In this document: piece by piece, positions 43,701-58,700 of the stretch
How the letters are laid out: every line of letters begins with the position of its first letter
Numbering within the stretch: position 1 is the first letter of the stretch
Source: Branchiostoma floridae
Lineage: Eukaryota > Chordata > Leptocardii > Amphioxiformes > Branchiostomatidae
DNA length: 64,000 nt
Assembly (NCBI RefSeq): GCF_000003815.2
Contig: NC_049981.1
Coordinates: 20,076,789 to 20,140,788 of the forward strand
Reading direction: 5' to 3'
Position numbers and translations under genes: made by a program
The notes under the pieces: generated by a model
Databases searched by the model: none
What the model was told of the DNA's origin: nothing
The model's input: the letters and a program-made list of their open reading frames with translations, nothing else

Positions 43701-46700
43701 CAACAAAGGCACAATGTGGGAGAATAAAAATTCCCTGCCCAAAGATACATACTGTAACACCTGCACAAAGGTTCTCCTTACCCTTCTACGATGAGAAAAA
43801 CCCCTGAATGGGTGGAAGTGCCAGAGCTGCAGCGCATTTTCCATCCCGAGCACACCATGGGCCAGTCTATCTGTTACCAGTCGGGATAACCAGCACCATG
43901 TGGTGTGTGGCACGCTGCCCTGGATTAAATGTAGCCTCTCCTCTCAATCCTGCCTGGCACACAGTTCCACCTCACTGTCTCAGACAGAAGCAAGCCTACT
44001 GATCACTGCCCACACGATGAGGATGACATCAGTAAGGGAATGGGCTCAGTCCATCCACACCCTCCCGCCATCTCCACATGACTGCACAGGAAGCTGACAC
44101 TGACAGCTGACAGGTAAACAAATCCCAGCAGGCATTGCAATCCAGATGGGGAGGCTTAACAACTCAGGCTGATTTTCTCTCCCAAAACCAGTAAACTGCC
44201 CATTTCTGCAACTTACCCGCTAGTCCCTGGGTGATTATCATAATTCCCACTGAGGTATAATCACATGGCCAGAAATGATATACGATCGGAAAGGAAGAGC
44301 ACGTAAATGGCACGTATTCCACGCATTACCATGATCATGATTCAATTTATGTATATGTGTTAACAAAAAAACCTGTAATCAGATCATGGATTCTTTATTT
44401 CTTTGGCTTATCCATTTATGTTCAGGAGAACTGGCGAGGTTTTGCTTGGATAGATGACATTAAGTATCCCTAACAGAGGACTGTTCAGAGAAGTAATCCC
44501 CGGTTTGTTGAGCACATTCCATGGGCAGTGAACATCCCCAGTGCAAATTCTTTATCAAGAGTCTGGCCCAATTATCCAGCTGGATGTTGTGTTTTCGGCT
44601 CAGAGGCATCCACAGGCCTCAAAAGACCCCTTTTCTCTGACCTACCATCCTGCAGGCAGCCAGACAGTCTGTCTGTAATAGACTGACCCCATAGCCCAGC
44701 CCACCTTTGTGTATAAATACAAAACAAAAACATAAAAATTTTGTGTATAAATACAAAACAAAAACATAAAAATTTAAATATCTAACAGACATTCAAGCAC
44801 TCTGTGAATTTTATTGTGATAAACAAGATTGGGCTATTTGGTGAAGTTAAATCAGGAATCGTCTAAGATTATAAATATAAATCTGATTTATAGAGGCAGT
44901 GTCTTATTAGTCTGTGTAACGCAAATTCCAATTAAATCAGGCAAATGCCTTATATATTGTTCTCAAAATTATTTTGTACCTTTAGTACCTACAAAATGAA
45001 ATTTGATTGAATTGATCTTTCTTATATTTAAGTTTTAAATTATGAAATCTTTTCCTTCAGTTTCAGTTTATACAATTGTATCAAGTTCAGGTAACAGGTG
45101 GGCATTTGGAGCCCTGAATCCACTTGAGAGAAAACAGCACCAGTTCTATTCTGGTTATAGAATGTGATGTGCCAAGCTATTTCCACTCCCCATGGATAAC
45201 AACTATTCTGTTTGGGAGGAAATTTAGTGTAAACAAACTCTTATATGTCTAGTAGAATTCTTGACCCTTAACCACATGCCTCTTCTATAATCACAAACAA
45301 GTCTTAAGTTTCTGGAAGCTCTTGAATACCAGCTGTAACACTAGTTCACCTTTATCCACCAGGTAACCCTTATCTACCAGTTTTTAAAAACAGTGTATTT
45401 AGGGATATCAAGTCGATGGACAGTGATTTAAAACTACAATATTGAAATACTGCAATTTCAAACCATTATCCATCGACTTGATATCCCTAAATACCTTTTT
45501 TAAAAACAACGTATCCATATGTAAACTAGCAAATTACAATCCGATGTTTGCCTTCTTCGTTTCCAAGCAGCAGAGTATCAACTTGTAGACGTGTTCCATC
45601 ATGTTGAATACCAATGGGAGTTTAAGTAAGTGATCAATCAGACAAAGCTTCCACAAGACCTAACAGAGGGGGTTGTGTAAATAGTGCAGAGCAATGTTTT
45701 CTTCTTCTTGATAGTTTGAGCAAACATCTGTATCTTTCTGATTTCATGCCAAATACGTAACGTGAACTGAAAGAGTATCTTAAACCCTTGTCACATTATA
45801 TCATGGGGTGAAAAAGAGAAAGCTGAGAAAAGGCATGACATCACAAGAACAGAAATCTAACCATAATGATAGTAATTATCACATAGATGATAATAGTTCT
45901 AACCCATGTCAACACCAACAATAATCACAATGAATAACAAGAAATAGCCCTAATTTCTAGGCTGATTTTCCTCTAAAGATGACGGTAGAAGCAAGAGATG
46001 ATTATTTGCTACAAGCTGAAAAGAAAAAGGAAAGAAACCAAAGAAGAGTCTTTCAAATTAATGGAGGGTAATGTTCCTATGAAGGACGTCCCTGTATCTC
46101 AATTGGTAGCAGCCTCACAGTTAAGCTCTTAGCCTGGAATTCAAGGGGGTGCCTTATTATGTGTAGTGAAGCCCCCCACCCCCAAAAATATACTGCTCCT
46201 CAAACAGCAAGGAAACTTGCTATCTTATGCTGGCAAAAACAAACAAATGAAGATTCTAAATGATTTCCATTTGTGGTTCATTCATCTTTGATGCTTTGGG
46301 TTACCGCCCAATATTTCACCACAGACCATCATAATGATCCAATTATACCCAATTAGTGCTTAATAAATAATTCATGCACAAGATGTACATTTTTGGGCTA
46401 GGAATTAGAAAGCCTCAAAGGCTAAGACTTTGTCCTTGATCATTCAGGTCAGGAAAGAGCTGTACATTTTTTTCCAGATATATTCATATTGCCCTTAAAT
46501 TTAAAAAATAAAACTGCAAATATATATAATATTCCTTGGTAGGTCACTTCAATGTCGAAAATCTGAATTCTAATTTAGCGTCAATTTCAACATTTAGAAT
46601 AAATCATGTTGAAATTGACTTTCATGTCTTTAAATAGATGCAAAATTAAAGCTGAAAAGGCACAAGTCAATCAAAAAGCATGGATCTTTCTAGAACACAA

Positions 46701-49700
46701 TGTCTTGATTCTGTGATAAATGCTGAAGTTATTGACATATTTGAAGTTAATGAAACTTCCTAAATTTCCAGTGTCTATCCGAAACTTGTGTCATTTCTGA
46801 ATGTATAAGTTTTGGGTTAATAAGGATCACATGGTAAACCTAAGGATAGTCTGAGACACATGTTTATGTATCATTGTCACAGTCATAACTGACTGGATGG
46901 CTGTTCAGCACCACGGTAAGGGCGGCGGCATGCTTCTTTCTCCTTGCTCACAAAATCAGGCATTACTCAGGAATGTTGCAACATTTTGAACCCATGTTGT
47001 TGCACAAATGCACTGGATCAGCAGAGTAGAGAGGGGACCCCATCTCCGCAGGGAACGGCCATTATTCCATCAAATCCCCCAGGTTGTATCCAAGAAACAA
47101 ACGTTAAAAACATCATATTTTATTCATACAATTAACTACTACGGAGGCGGGTGTGCCCGGTTTGCTGCACGCTCCCCTTTTCTTCTGCACAATTACAGAA
47201 TTAGGCGGCAAAACAGGAGGCAAGGCCGTGGCACATCTGTGTGGATCACAATGGCATTGCGTGAGGTGTTCTAAGAGAAAATAGTACTAATACCAACAAT
47301 ATACGTTTATAACCTTGTCCATTCAAGTGAGTCACCATTCCAATGGTATGTTATCATTCTGTAAAAAAAATAACCAAACTCTTAAACTACCTCAACTGCA
47401 TCTTACATTGATGTATTGTATAAGGTGTACATACATTATCAAAACATGAAGTCCATTGTTGGTTGTGTAGAATTTCATTTCAGGCCTACATCTATTTTGG
47501 CATCAACAACAACAGTTATATTCAGACAAAAAAATTAATGGGACAATCAATTTTGCACCACAATCCATTATGCTTTAAACATCTTTGAACAGAAAGAAAC
47601 TTTTCCAAACATCAACCTTAGAGCCTCGCCTATTCATTTATGAATGTGAGAAGTTCATGCATATTTACATTATCAACAATACCATTGTATGAACCAAAAT
47701 GTCAGTGTTCTAATTTTACATATGGCATTATCAATCATCTCATCTTTATATGATATAATCAATCATTGCCTGGCAAACATATCTTGCACATATACATATA
47801 CACTGTTTCTCTCAAACACACACAGACACACACACACAGACACACACACAGACACACACACAAACACACACACACACACGAGAATGCTCAAGTCTTCGTC
47901 TCTCTTTAATAGTATCTTATATACTTTAGAAGGCTGAGGGTGATACAGAGCCTCCTAGCAGATTTACTTTGAAGTGCATTTAAACATGTAGGCGAAAGAA
48001 TCAGTAACTGAAGGTAATGCAAAGAGCAGAACAATGGTACGAAATGCCAACATGATGTTTCTAATATTTACTTAGGTAGCTTACATAGTAGCTTATCTAA
48101 TCCAGCAGTTCAATTTGCCCCTTTGCTGGACTGAGTAACCTTGAAACCCTTTGTCTGAGGCAGTCATTGAATCTTGCTAAAAATAAACCCTTCCCACAAA
48201 GAACAAAAGCAACTTCTGTGACATGGTAAACCTACATGTAGTCCATACACATTCATGTGTTTGTCCACACAACAAATTGGCTGTGGATGCTAGTTTATTT
48301 TGGATATCATTACTTTTAATTTTTTTTCTAAAGATAGCATCTGATTATTAGAACAGTAGGGAGTAAAATGGTAGTTTTACAAATGGCCCAGGTAACTCAA
48401 AGTGTGCCTTCTTTAATTTAATGATGGCTTTTCAAAGATTTGAAAGTTTTGAACTATGTACTGGTTACCTTCAATTTGGAAACTGGAAAATGTATTGCAT
48501 ATAAGCCTTGAACTGCAACTTGATGCTCAAAAGTAGAAATTCACACATTTAGATTTACACATTTTAAAAAAAACACAACAAAACTCTTTCTTTCAAGGTA
48601 TTTCTGCCATGAATTCCGTAACTATGGAGATATATGACTTTAATCAAAGTTGATCAGATTTTCCGAAGTGCCATTGTCGTGGATTCGTGTTTTGTAAAAT
48701 GCACCAGTACATGTATTACAAAACACACACATGTGCATGTATATGTCCAAAGACGATTGGTTATCGTGACTGAACCTTGAAGCCAGCTTAACTGGAAACA
48801 ATGTGTTTAGGTGGATGTGGCTGAACTTGTAAGGACTTAACGGAACATTTGCGTGTGACGCCTGACAAACCAGGATGTGTTCAGCAGGCAGACGCAACGT
48901 TGGCGACACTAAATACTGCAGCCTAGCAACACGAGTGGCACCAAACACATGGCAGCCAGGCACTGCAACCGTTTTTCAGCACTGGGAGGGTTGCTTTCAA
49001 AAGGTGTTGTCTTTTGTTAAGTACTGAACTAAATACACATGATTATGCTGCCAGGTAATATCAGTCGGATACAAGACACTTGGTGTCCAACATCTTCAAA
49101 TGCTTGTCTTTTGACAAGTTGGTTTAACTTGGACAGATAAAAATCTGACAGAATAAATGTACAACTGCTGCTAATCCTTGAGTATTAGATACGGAACTGT
49201 CTTGTTCACTTGTAAAAGATCAACACCAGTTAATGGAAATATATGTGCCCATTTTATGGTACAGGCTCTCAACAAAGTTGAGACGATGATATGGCAGTTG
49301 AACACTGAGAGGGTATTTGGGTAGGAGTCACCAACCACCGGAGCCTAGGCTTCACACTTATAGTCACCTGTGAGTAAGGAACAAAGGCAGCGGACATCCA
49401 ATATGATCTACAATATACTGCCATTATTGTTGCCGTTACTCGATACCCTCACGAAATCGCTGTGTTGTACCCAAAACACGGTCACCTAAAAAGTCAATGA
49501 GGTGTCAAAGCAAAGCCCTCTTCACAAAAACATGGTGTGATTAGCTCGAACACGGACACGTTGAAGATGCCTTCCATCTGTGTTCCTTAGTTTATGATAT
49601 AAATGACAAATCTTGCAAACCAAAGGAGCAAATTTGGACAACAAACTTTTAATAAGAGCATGGCAGCTTCCTTTTTAACTCGACACTCAGTCTCACTTAT

Positions 49701-52700
49701 CCAAGAATGAGTAATGATCGTTAAATGGAAAACCTACTTAATGGGAACTTGTAGCGTACAACGACATTGTTCGTAGGAAATTGACCTATCCATGGGAGGC
49801 TGCATTCGCTACTTCGGTGTCCTCTGCGGTTCATTCATGTCAATGGTGGTGGTTATGTAGCAGGATATGGACACAACATACACACCAAAATGGCTATTTC
49901 GTGTTGTCACAAATAACAAAACAGGTGAAACCAATAGCTTTGCTTGGGATGAAGGTACCAATCTGTATTTTATTTCAGACACCCTTCTATGACATTGCAA
50001 CAATGCAAAACACCTTCTAACCAGTATGATGCTAAGATCTCATCATATCTATGTTTTTTTTTAAAATCAGGAAAACATGGAATATCTACCTTTCATTTTT
50101 CAACTTCTTGATGAATGTAATGTAACATGTAAGCTGGAAGGGAAGGGAATGAATGGTTTGTATATGTCGTTTCTTTTACAGTGAGTGTATATAAAAATGA
50201 TATTTTTTGACTTTCCAATATCTTTCCAACTGGTTTGAACAGTTAGTTCTCAAGAAAACCAGTCTTTTCTTAACAATCATTTACATGGCAGGAAGGAATT
50301 AGGAAACAATTTATTCATACAGGTTATCTAAATCCCTAATACCAATTTTTGACCTTTTGAAGTCAGCACTCTTCCGGCCAATATAGCTTTACAATATAGC
50401 GAACTGGGGTAACCACGATCAACAGACCAAAACAGATACCATGGTGGTATAGCAGGGGGTAATATAATATAATGTAATGAGTGATTGGACGCGAACAGTT
50501 TTTACAATATCCACTTACAGTAAGTTATACAAATTACCCCGGTGCTAACAAATATGGGGTGAGTCTTGGGTCAGCAAAGTTATGATGCTTTCTCTGTCAT
50601 TCTTAAGACAAAGACACAAGGATAAATGATCGACATAACTATTGAATACAAAAAGACCTGTAGGTTTTCTCTTAAGGACAAACTAAGTGATTATGATAAT
50701 CAAAAAATTGACAGCATAAATGCCATCTAATGAAAGTAAATAATAATGTATCGTATATGGATGTTTATCCCAATTTTAACAAAAATAGTTTCAAGTTTAA
50801 TACTTTGGTAGCAGTAGGAGACAAACTTCATAATGCTATGACAGCTTAATTTATTTTTATCTCCCCATCTAAATGTTTTGTACAGTACTGTTTAAGTCTG
50901 ACCTTTACATGAAAAAGTGAACTAGATGATTATAGAGAGTGGCTTGTTCACTGTAAATATTCACAAGACATGACAGGTGCCAAAAATATTAATGTACTTT
51001 ACATACAATTTAACATGTAACCAGGTCAGTCTCCAGGAGTAGGCAAGCTGTAGCTGTGTTGTTGGTGTCATTACCGTTTTGTGACTTGTTACGAACAAGA
51101 GATTGGAGACCTCATATCATATTCTAATTCATATTTATGCGAATGACTTTCACATCTGCATGATCTATGCTTGGTTTTGTAAACCTTAACTAACTTACTC
51201 AGGTCAAAATGTTGACAATCCAATCATGAAAAAAATTATGGCACTTTTGCATTAATTATGCACATCAGGAACTTCTATAGATTCTATAGATACTAAGTTA
51301 GCATAGGCTAGCATAAACACTAGATATTAGCAAAGATTCAGATACTCCATGATACCAAACTAACAACAAAATGTGTCTTTGTATGTTGGAAGTATAATGC
51401 ATAACAGTGACAACCACTCATCACACAGGTTCCTAAATAACTTTCCTGCATTTTAATGGCATTTTGTCTGTAACCATCATGCCAGGGTTGCTCAGTATAT
51501 ACGATGGTAACAAATTGGAAGGCACTTTGGTATTGAGTGTATCAATGGTTTATTCAAACATACATATACATACATACATGGATATACTAAAACAACGTTG
51601 CAGCCTTTCATACAATGCTGTAAAACTGGCTGAATTAAGTTAGTTTTAGTCTTAAAAGCATCTTAATATATACAATATAACATATTTAACAATAATTGCT
51701 GCACACAAAGGCTTACATGAGCAGTAATCAAGATTCCATGTAGTAGTCATGTGACTATAAACATGCTATAAATCAGTATTTAAGAGTGTGGACAAGTATG
51801 GAATAGCACTGTTTCTGTACCTATCATGTCTGGCAAAAGGTATGCTAAGCTCGAGCCCTCGTTTTAAGTCTCTGTTGTGAACTTCATTACGGGTAGCTGG
51901 CAACCAGCTTCGAAAAATGGGTGAATTAAACATGGATTTCGCGAACTTAAGACATAGAAATTCTCTTCTTGCTTTTAAAGTGTTCATATTTAGCCTACAT
52001 AGAGCTTCGGTATAACAAGTATATTCGCTGCCCAGAATGATTCTTAGCGCACGCTTTTGTATGCGTTCTAATGCATCCGATTGTTGACATGTTAAACCTG
52101 GATGCCATACTGGGGCCGCATATTCCATGATAGGTCGGACATATAATAGGTAAATCTCACAGAGATCTTCAGTGCAGACACCAAAGCGTTTTAGTTTTTT
52201 AAGCAAAAAAAGGCGACAGCTTCCTTTTTTTATAATGACGTTAGTATGTTTTCCCCATTTCAAGTCCGCAGACATCCAGATACCTAGTATACAGGCATCT
52301 TCAGTGTACTCCAAGGCTTTGCCATTCAGTAATAACACAGGGGGTAGAGGGGGATCCTTCATGAAGGAAATACACATTAATTTGCACTTATCATCGTTCA
52401 ATGTCATACGGTTTTCGGATGACCATGTATCTAGTTGGTTAATTGTTGTCTGCATTGAGCTCTCTTCACTGAATAATCTACTCTCTTTTAACGACAGATC
52501 ATCAACATACTTCCATCTATCCAGAAAAAATTGCATTGCATCATTCACATATACTAGAAACAGGATCGGCCCTAGTTTTGTCCCCTGTGGGACACCAGAG
52601 GCAATTTTTTCCCAACTGGAAATAACGCCTCGGTACCGGACACATTGTGTACGCTCAGTCAGAAAATCACAAAGCCATGGTAAAATACAAGTACGCACAC

Positions 52701-55700
52701 CACATGTTAACAATTTACGGATTAAGATAGTATGATCAATTCTATCAAACGCTTTGCTAAAATCAGTCAGCAAAACAGTGTGGATGCTTTTAGGAGTCTC
52801 AGCACCGCGAAGAATTGAATCAATCATACTAATCAAGTAGTGGACAGATGAGCGCCCTTTTCTACTGCCATATTGATTTGGATCCAGAATTTTGTCAATG
52901 TCTTGGAAAATCCATTTTGAAATGAACGATTCAAACGTTTTCATAAAAACAGAAGTAAGTGATATTGGTCTTAGATGCTCTACTGACGCCGGGACTTTCT
53001 TTGGAATTGGGGCAATAATGGCTTCTTTCCATTGTTTGGGAACACGTCCCTCTTCCAATGAGCAGTTGAAAATATGGGCAAGAATTTCACTAAATTCGAC
53101 AGCAAATGTTTTGACAATTTTCGGGGAAATGTTATCAGGGCCGCAACTTTTCCTGGCATCAAGGCGCTTCAAGATTTCATGAACCTCATATGAATGTATA
53201 TGCGGAGGTTTGGAAGGAGAAGGCAGGTAAGATGGCAATGACTCAAGATCAAGGCATGGAAGTTCGTTAACAATGTCAGAAAAGTGATGATTGATTACAT
53301 TAGCAATATCATTGTCAGTCAGAGGAGTGCTGCTGGGCACAGACACTGATACGCTCCGCTTGGAATTTAGTATGTTGCGTAGACACACGTGCCACCTGGC
53401 CGGATTCTCCTTCTTTAACACATGGATCTTACAAACATAATATCTTTTCCTTGCCTCAATACACAGTCGATTTACACTGTTTCTTAGCTTTCTATACAAT
53501 GCCATATTGCCAGAGTGAAAAGCTTGCTGTCTCTTCTTAATAAGTGATTTGATATGGGGAGTAATCCATTCCTTATCAGTATTGTGTTTAACGACAGATT
53601 TCATAGGGAAATGATGGTCTATTCTACTTTGGAGAGTTTTATAGAAAATATTAGCTTTAGTTTGGATGTCGTGGGCATCAAAAACTTCAATCCACGGGTG
53701 GGAGGAAATCCACCGTCCAAAAGAGCGGACCTCGGAGTCCTTAAAAGGGCGAATTTTTGACCTCGTTTTCGTATTGATAGCTTTGTAGTCACTGGGAAAC
53801 CATAACACAGTATTGTGGTCGCTCATTCCTAAGGGCTCCTCAATCCTAGGAATTTGGTAAAATGGCTTCAAATTGGTAATAATTAAATCAAGAATGGCTT
53901 CTCCCCTAGTAGGCTGTCTGACCAGCTGTTTTAGCTGGGCTCCATTAAGAATATTGCTAATATCACATCTATTAAAATCTCCTAAAACACAAATTCCTGC
54001 AAGTGGGTACCTAGTATTAATCTTATCAATGCTATCAATAATATGTCTACGTAACAATTCTTGGCTGGGTGACGCCGGAGGATTATAAACAGCACAAATG
54101 GCAATATTTGCAATGGAACGTGGTAGCCAAAAGGGCTTAGCCCATACCCACAGACATTCAAGTTCTGTAGGTATTTCTATGAAGTCTATGATCTCAGCAT
54201 GTATGGAATCCTTAACATATATAGCAACACCCCCACCACGGCTTTCCTTACGACATATAGAGAAAAGGTTAAAGCCATCAATATGTGTACATTCCGGAGG
54301 GTGTTCATGAGTAAACCAAGTTTCAGAAATTACGGCTATATCAATCCCATAACTATTCAAAGAATCAGACAAATCATCCATCTTATTCAACAATGATCGA
54401 GCATTACTAAGCAAAAAAGATGGAGCAGTACAGCAGAGATGGAGCATTACAGCAGGCCCCGAGTGTCTATACTTGATGATATCTATTTCTGTCATTGCAT
54501 TTTTAGTTTTAAAGTGATATTTGATTCATAAGTTAAAGATATTTCCAGAACTCCCTTTGCCTTTCTAATTCACAATCATCAGCATCACAGCCACTGCCAT
54601 GGTCAACAACCTGGAGCACTGATTGTTGTTGATTTGCATATTATTGGTGGGTTACCAGGCAGAACTCTACTGACGTCAATATCCAAGACAAATTAGCCAC
54701 ATGAATCATTTGAACAGTTTGCTTTCCACTTGAAGCTGTCACATCCAAAAATCCAATTTATTTCTACAGGACAAACATACATTTTACCATTACTTTCAGC
54801 TTTTTGGCCATAAGAATTGTACACATGTATTTCTTGGTCCTTTTGTTTAAAAACTGGAAAAGCAATTTGAAAACAGTGTCTGATTGAGAGGAATTACTAA
54901 ATCTATATCTTTTAGTTTTACAGGAATTCCAAAAGTTGGTGCCTAATGGTCGTTCTTCAATTTGGGATTAAAGCTAGAGGTCCTGTCCAGCCTGGATGCC
55001 AGACTGTTACCAGAGCCTATAGCCCAACTCCTCGGCTCAGGGGCCAACATGCCCAGAGAATGTTCTACAGCAGGCCCCGAGTTAGACCCTGATATTACTT
55101 AGTGAGATTGTCCCGGAGTCTGGGTGGTGCTCAAGTATATCAATGAACCCATCACACTTGTCGATAAGAATAGGGGTTTTCTCTGGTGTAATTTGAACTC
55201 CATCATACTACCAGCTTCAGTAGACTCTGGAAGGAGGTTGTTTTACCTTTTCCAGCAGGAAATACATGGAAGAGAGTGGCTTACCTAGGCTCCTCAGAAC
55301 TGATGTTAGTGAGAAATCTTTGGATCAGGAAAGACTTAGAATCATGTCCTTTGAAAATCTTCATGTTGAGAAAAATCACACCAACTGGCGCAAGTAGGAG
55401 AGGTAATCAACAGTCGGAGCAAAGTCATGAAAACTGCCGACTTTTCATCCAGAGGAAAGGAGAGTAGCCCCTTCTCTCTTAGGTCTCACTCCAAATGCGT
55501 TCTCTGACCGGATGTGTCCAGAGGTGGGAAATGTCTGTACCCTTGACAATTCTACCTTAACCTTTCGCTACAAATGAATGCATAATGAGCTACAACAATA
55601 CATCTCTGTCATCTGCTATGAACTGCCTGACAGTGTAAACAAAACTTGAGATTAATTGATTTGAACCATTAAATTTATCTGTTTATTTTCCGTGACTACC

Positions 55701-58700
55701 ATAGGTGCATGGCGTGCAACTGTAATCCCAGGTTTTGTTTCATGACCAAGAATGGACGGCGAAGGATACCCGCTTACGTAACAAGTAACACACAGTCAGC
55801 TTTAATGACTATTTATCATTGATGACTGCATTAAATCTTTGTTGACAATACTGCATGCGTGTAACTGCCATATACGTTTACTACTGCTAAGTTCTGTCAA
55901 CAGAACTAAAATTAACAAAACAGTCTTAGCTAACTTTTGTATTATAAGACACTGAAAAAAAGTGGAATAATTTTTTCCATGGACTTTTATTGGAAGTATG
56001 ATTGATTTTAGAATAATTGACATGCCAAGAACTACATGTCATCTATTGTTCTGTTTTTTCAAAAGTATTCTTTCCACCCAAGTGTGCTTCACTAGGTCAG
56101 TGGGAAAAAGTCTGACTTCTTTGTATGGCTAAGAACACAGTGTTCAAAGAGGCATATTCTTTTCTTTTATCAAGTGATTCAGTTACTAAGGCAGTTGCAG
56201 GAATTTCATAACACCATTGTAAAGGTTTATACATAGGTGCGCAGTGTTTAATTGATGTTTGTACAAACTTGTAACCAAATTTCAATGTAATCATAAGGCA
56301 AGATTGATTTTCAAGTTCAATAAACTGTCAAATAGTTTGACTGTGAATAAATTACAGCATGGAATGTATACTTTATGACATACATGTTGTAAAAATGTTT
56401 AAGACTACTAAAAACAATAGGAAATCCATAAACATCTTTTGAAAGGGATCCTTGGAAACCGAACAATGAAGTTAGAATTTATCAAACACACAGGTACGTG
56501 AAAGGTCAAAGATTTTTCTATTATCTGCAGTGAATACCATGGTGGGTGAGGTATACCCAGCCTGAATGGTACTTAATGGGCTTGTTTATGGGTTCCTGTA
56601 TTGTTATATACTCCACATTGCCACATGAACTCCACTATTATTTATAGACATTTATCAGACATTACTCATTTTATGATCATAGTAATAACTGAGACTGCTT
56701 TGAACAGTAAATAGCCAGAGTTGTGTAAAAAAAATGCAAAGTTCCACAAAATAAACTACTATTTGTGAAAAAAAAAAAACAGCAAAAAAAGTACAATATA
56801 CTCAAACTTAAAGTCAAACTTTCAGAACATTCAAAGTCAAAGACTATGAGTATAAGTATGACTGTGTCACGTAATCTGTTAAAACACCCTAGTGACAATG
56901 CCTGTACAGCAAAGTGCCACTAGAATATTGCACACTAATTAGTAAATTACTGGATAATGTGCAATGTACACATGAGGCATCATTTTTCATCAACTTCCTG
57001 ACAGCAACTTTGACCAGTCGGGTCAGTTTGGAAGAATATATCAACCCAAGATGACAATAACTGACAAGCTAAGAATAATACAGTGGGGAGAAATATGCAC
57101 ACTGAAATAACAGTGATACCAGCCCAACAAAAAAGGGAAAATTTTGGAATGACATTAGTTATGTCTCCAAACCACTTGTTGAAATAGGGGCTGATTTCAG
57201 ATTACATGTCTTGTTTGCGACTGTTAACACACCATTGGGCACAACAAACCAGTTTTGTACACTTATATATGTACAAGCTGCAGAAGAAAAACTGATGGAT
57301 TTGATCCATTTCACACACAGGGATGGACCTCTAGTCTTTTCAATAAGCTCCAGGTGTGATTCTCCTCAAATTTGGGACCTCTGACTTAATGTCCTACAGT
57401 TCCTACCCTATAGGACGTCCTTAACCAAAGCCAAGTATGCATTTTCCCAAGTGAGGAAATAGGTGTTAAGTGCATTTCCCAAGAACACAGCACTGGGGCC
57501 CGCTAGGGATTCAAACCCAGAACATTTAGATTCCAAGTCACCAACCCTATCACAAAACACCTTGGCACATTCCTGCTGTTAGTCTGTGCCACACCCATTA
57601 ACAAATCAAAACCAAGACACCCTTGTCTAATGTAATCCTCTCTTGAATTGATGGGGATTAAAATGAGTGCTTGGGCAACTTTTCCACAAAGCTGCCAAAA
57701 CAAACATATTTCTGTAGAACAATAGGAAGTTAGCAACAGGACATTATCCGCATGGTCTCTTATCTAGGACAACAGCTGTGTGGTTTTGTATCACTCAAGA
57801 CACAGTTGCAGCTGTGGAGTATATACAAAACAGTTCAATCAACACATTGGATGCATACAGACAAAGAATAGTTAAGTTTGACAATGAAATAGTTCTAATA
57901 GATGGGTGAACTTTTAGACCCTATGTGCAATTTTAGTATACTTCCAACAAATGTCTCTGGGTCAATGTTTCTGTGCCAATACATGAATAGTACCACCAAA
58001 CTTTCGTCATTAATCATGACCCCTTCTGACAGTTCTTTTCTTTCTTTGATGCTCTAATTCTAAAGCAAGGAATGTTGTGTTTTTCTGGCCGAGTAAGACT
58101 ATTATAATGTTTGGAATACTGGGAGGTAATGTATCTATTTCATAAAAAATCTTAAAAGAAGAAGTTGTGTTATGCTTATTTGAATGAGCCATAATTGTTA
58201 TAGGCAAAATTTGTTGTATTGAAACAACTTTGAGTAATCCACAATTTTTTCCATACCTCCTTCAGGACTATCAAAACACCTTTTCTACTCAGCAGTAAAG
58301 TGACCAGGAAGCTTGTTATGTTATACATGTAGCACCAGCATGTTGATAGATGTTGTGATTTTATAGGCTCCTTCAGGACTATCAAAACTTGTCAAACAAA
58401 CAAACAATACAAGTGACCAGGAAGCTTGTTATGTTATACATGTAGCACCAGCATGTTGATAGATGTTGGGATTTTATAGGTCTTGGTGTAGATATGGGTG
58501 GCCTTGTCAAACAAACAAACAATACGAGTTGCACCTGCAAAGTTGAAATGATACACATGGCCTAGATTCCAGCTGAGAACCATCAAAGGCTGGCCTACTT
58601 CACACCTGTGCTCAATGGAAGTACCACAGGCTTATGCCAACCTCCACCATACTGTTGTACTGTTGCACAGGTAATAACACAACAAGGTGCACAGCTAAGC

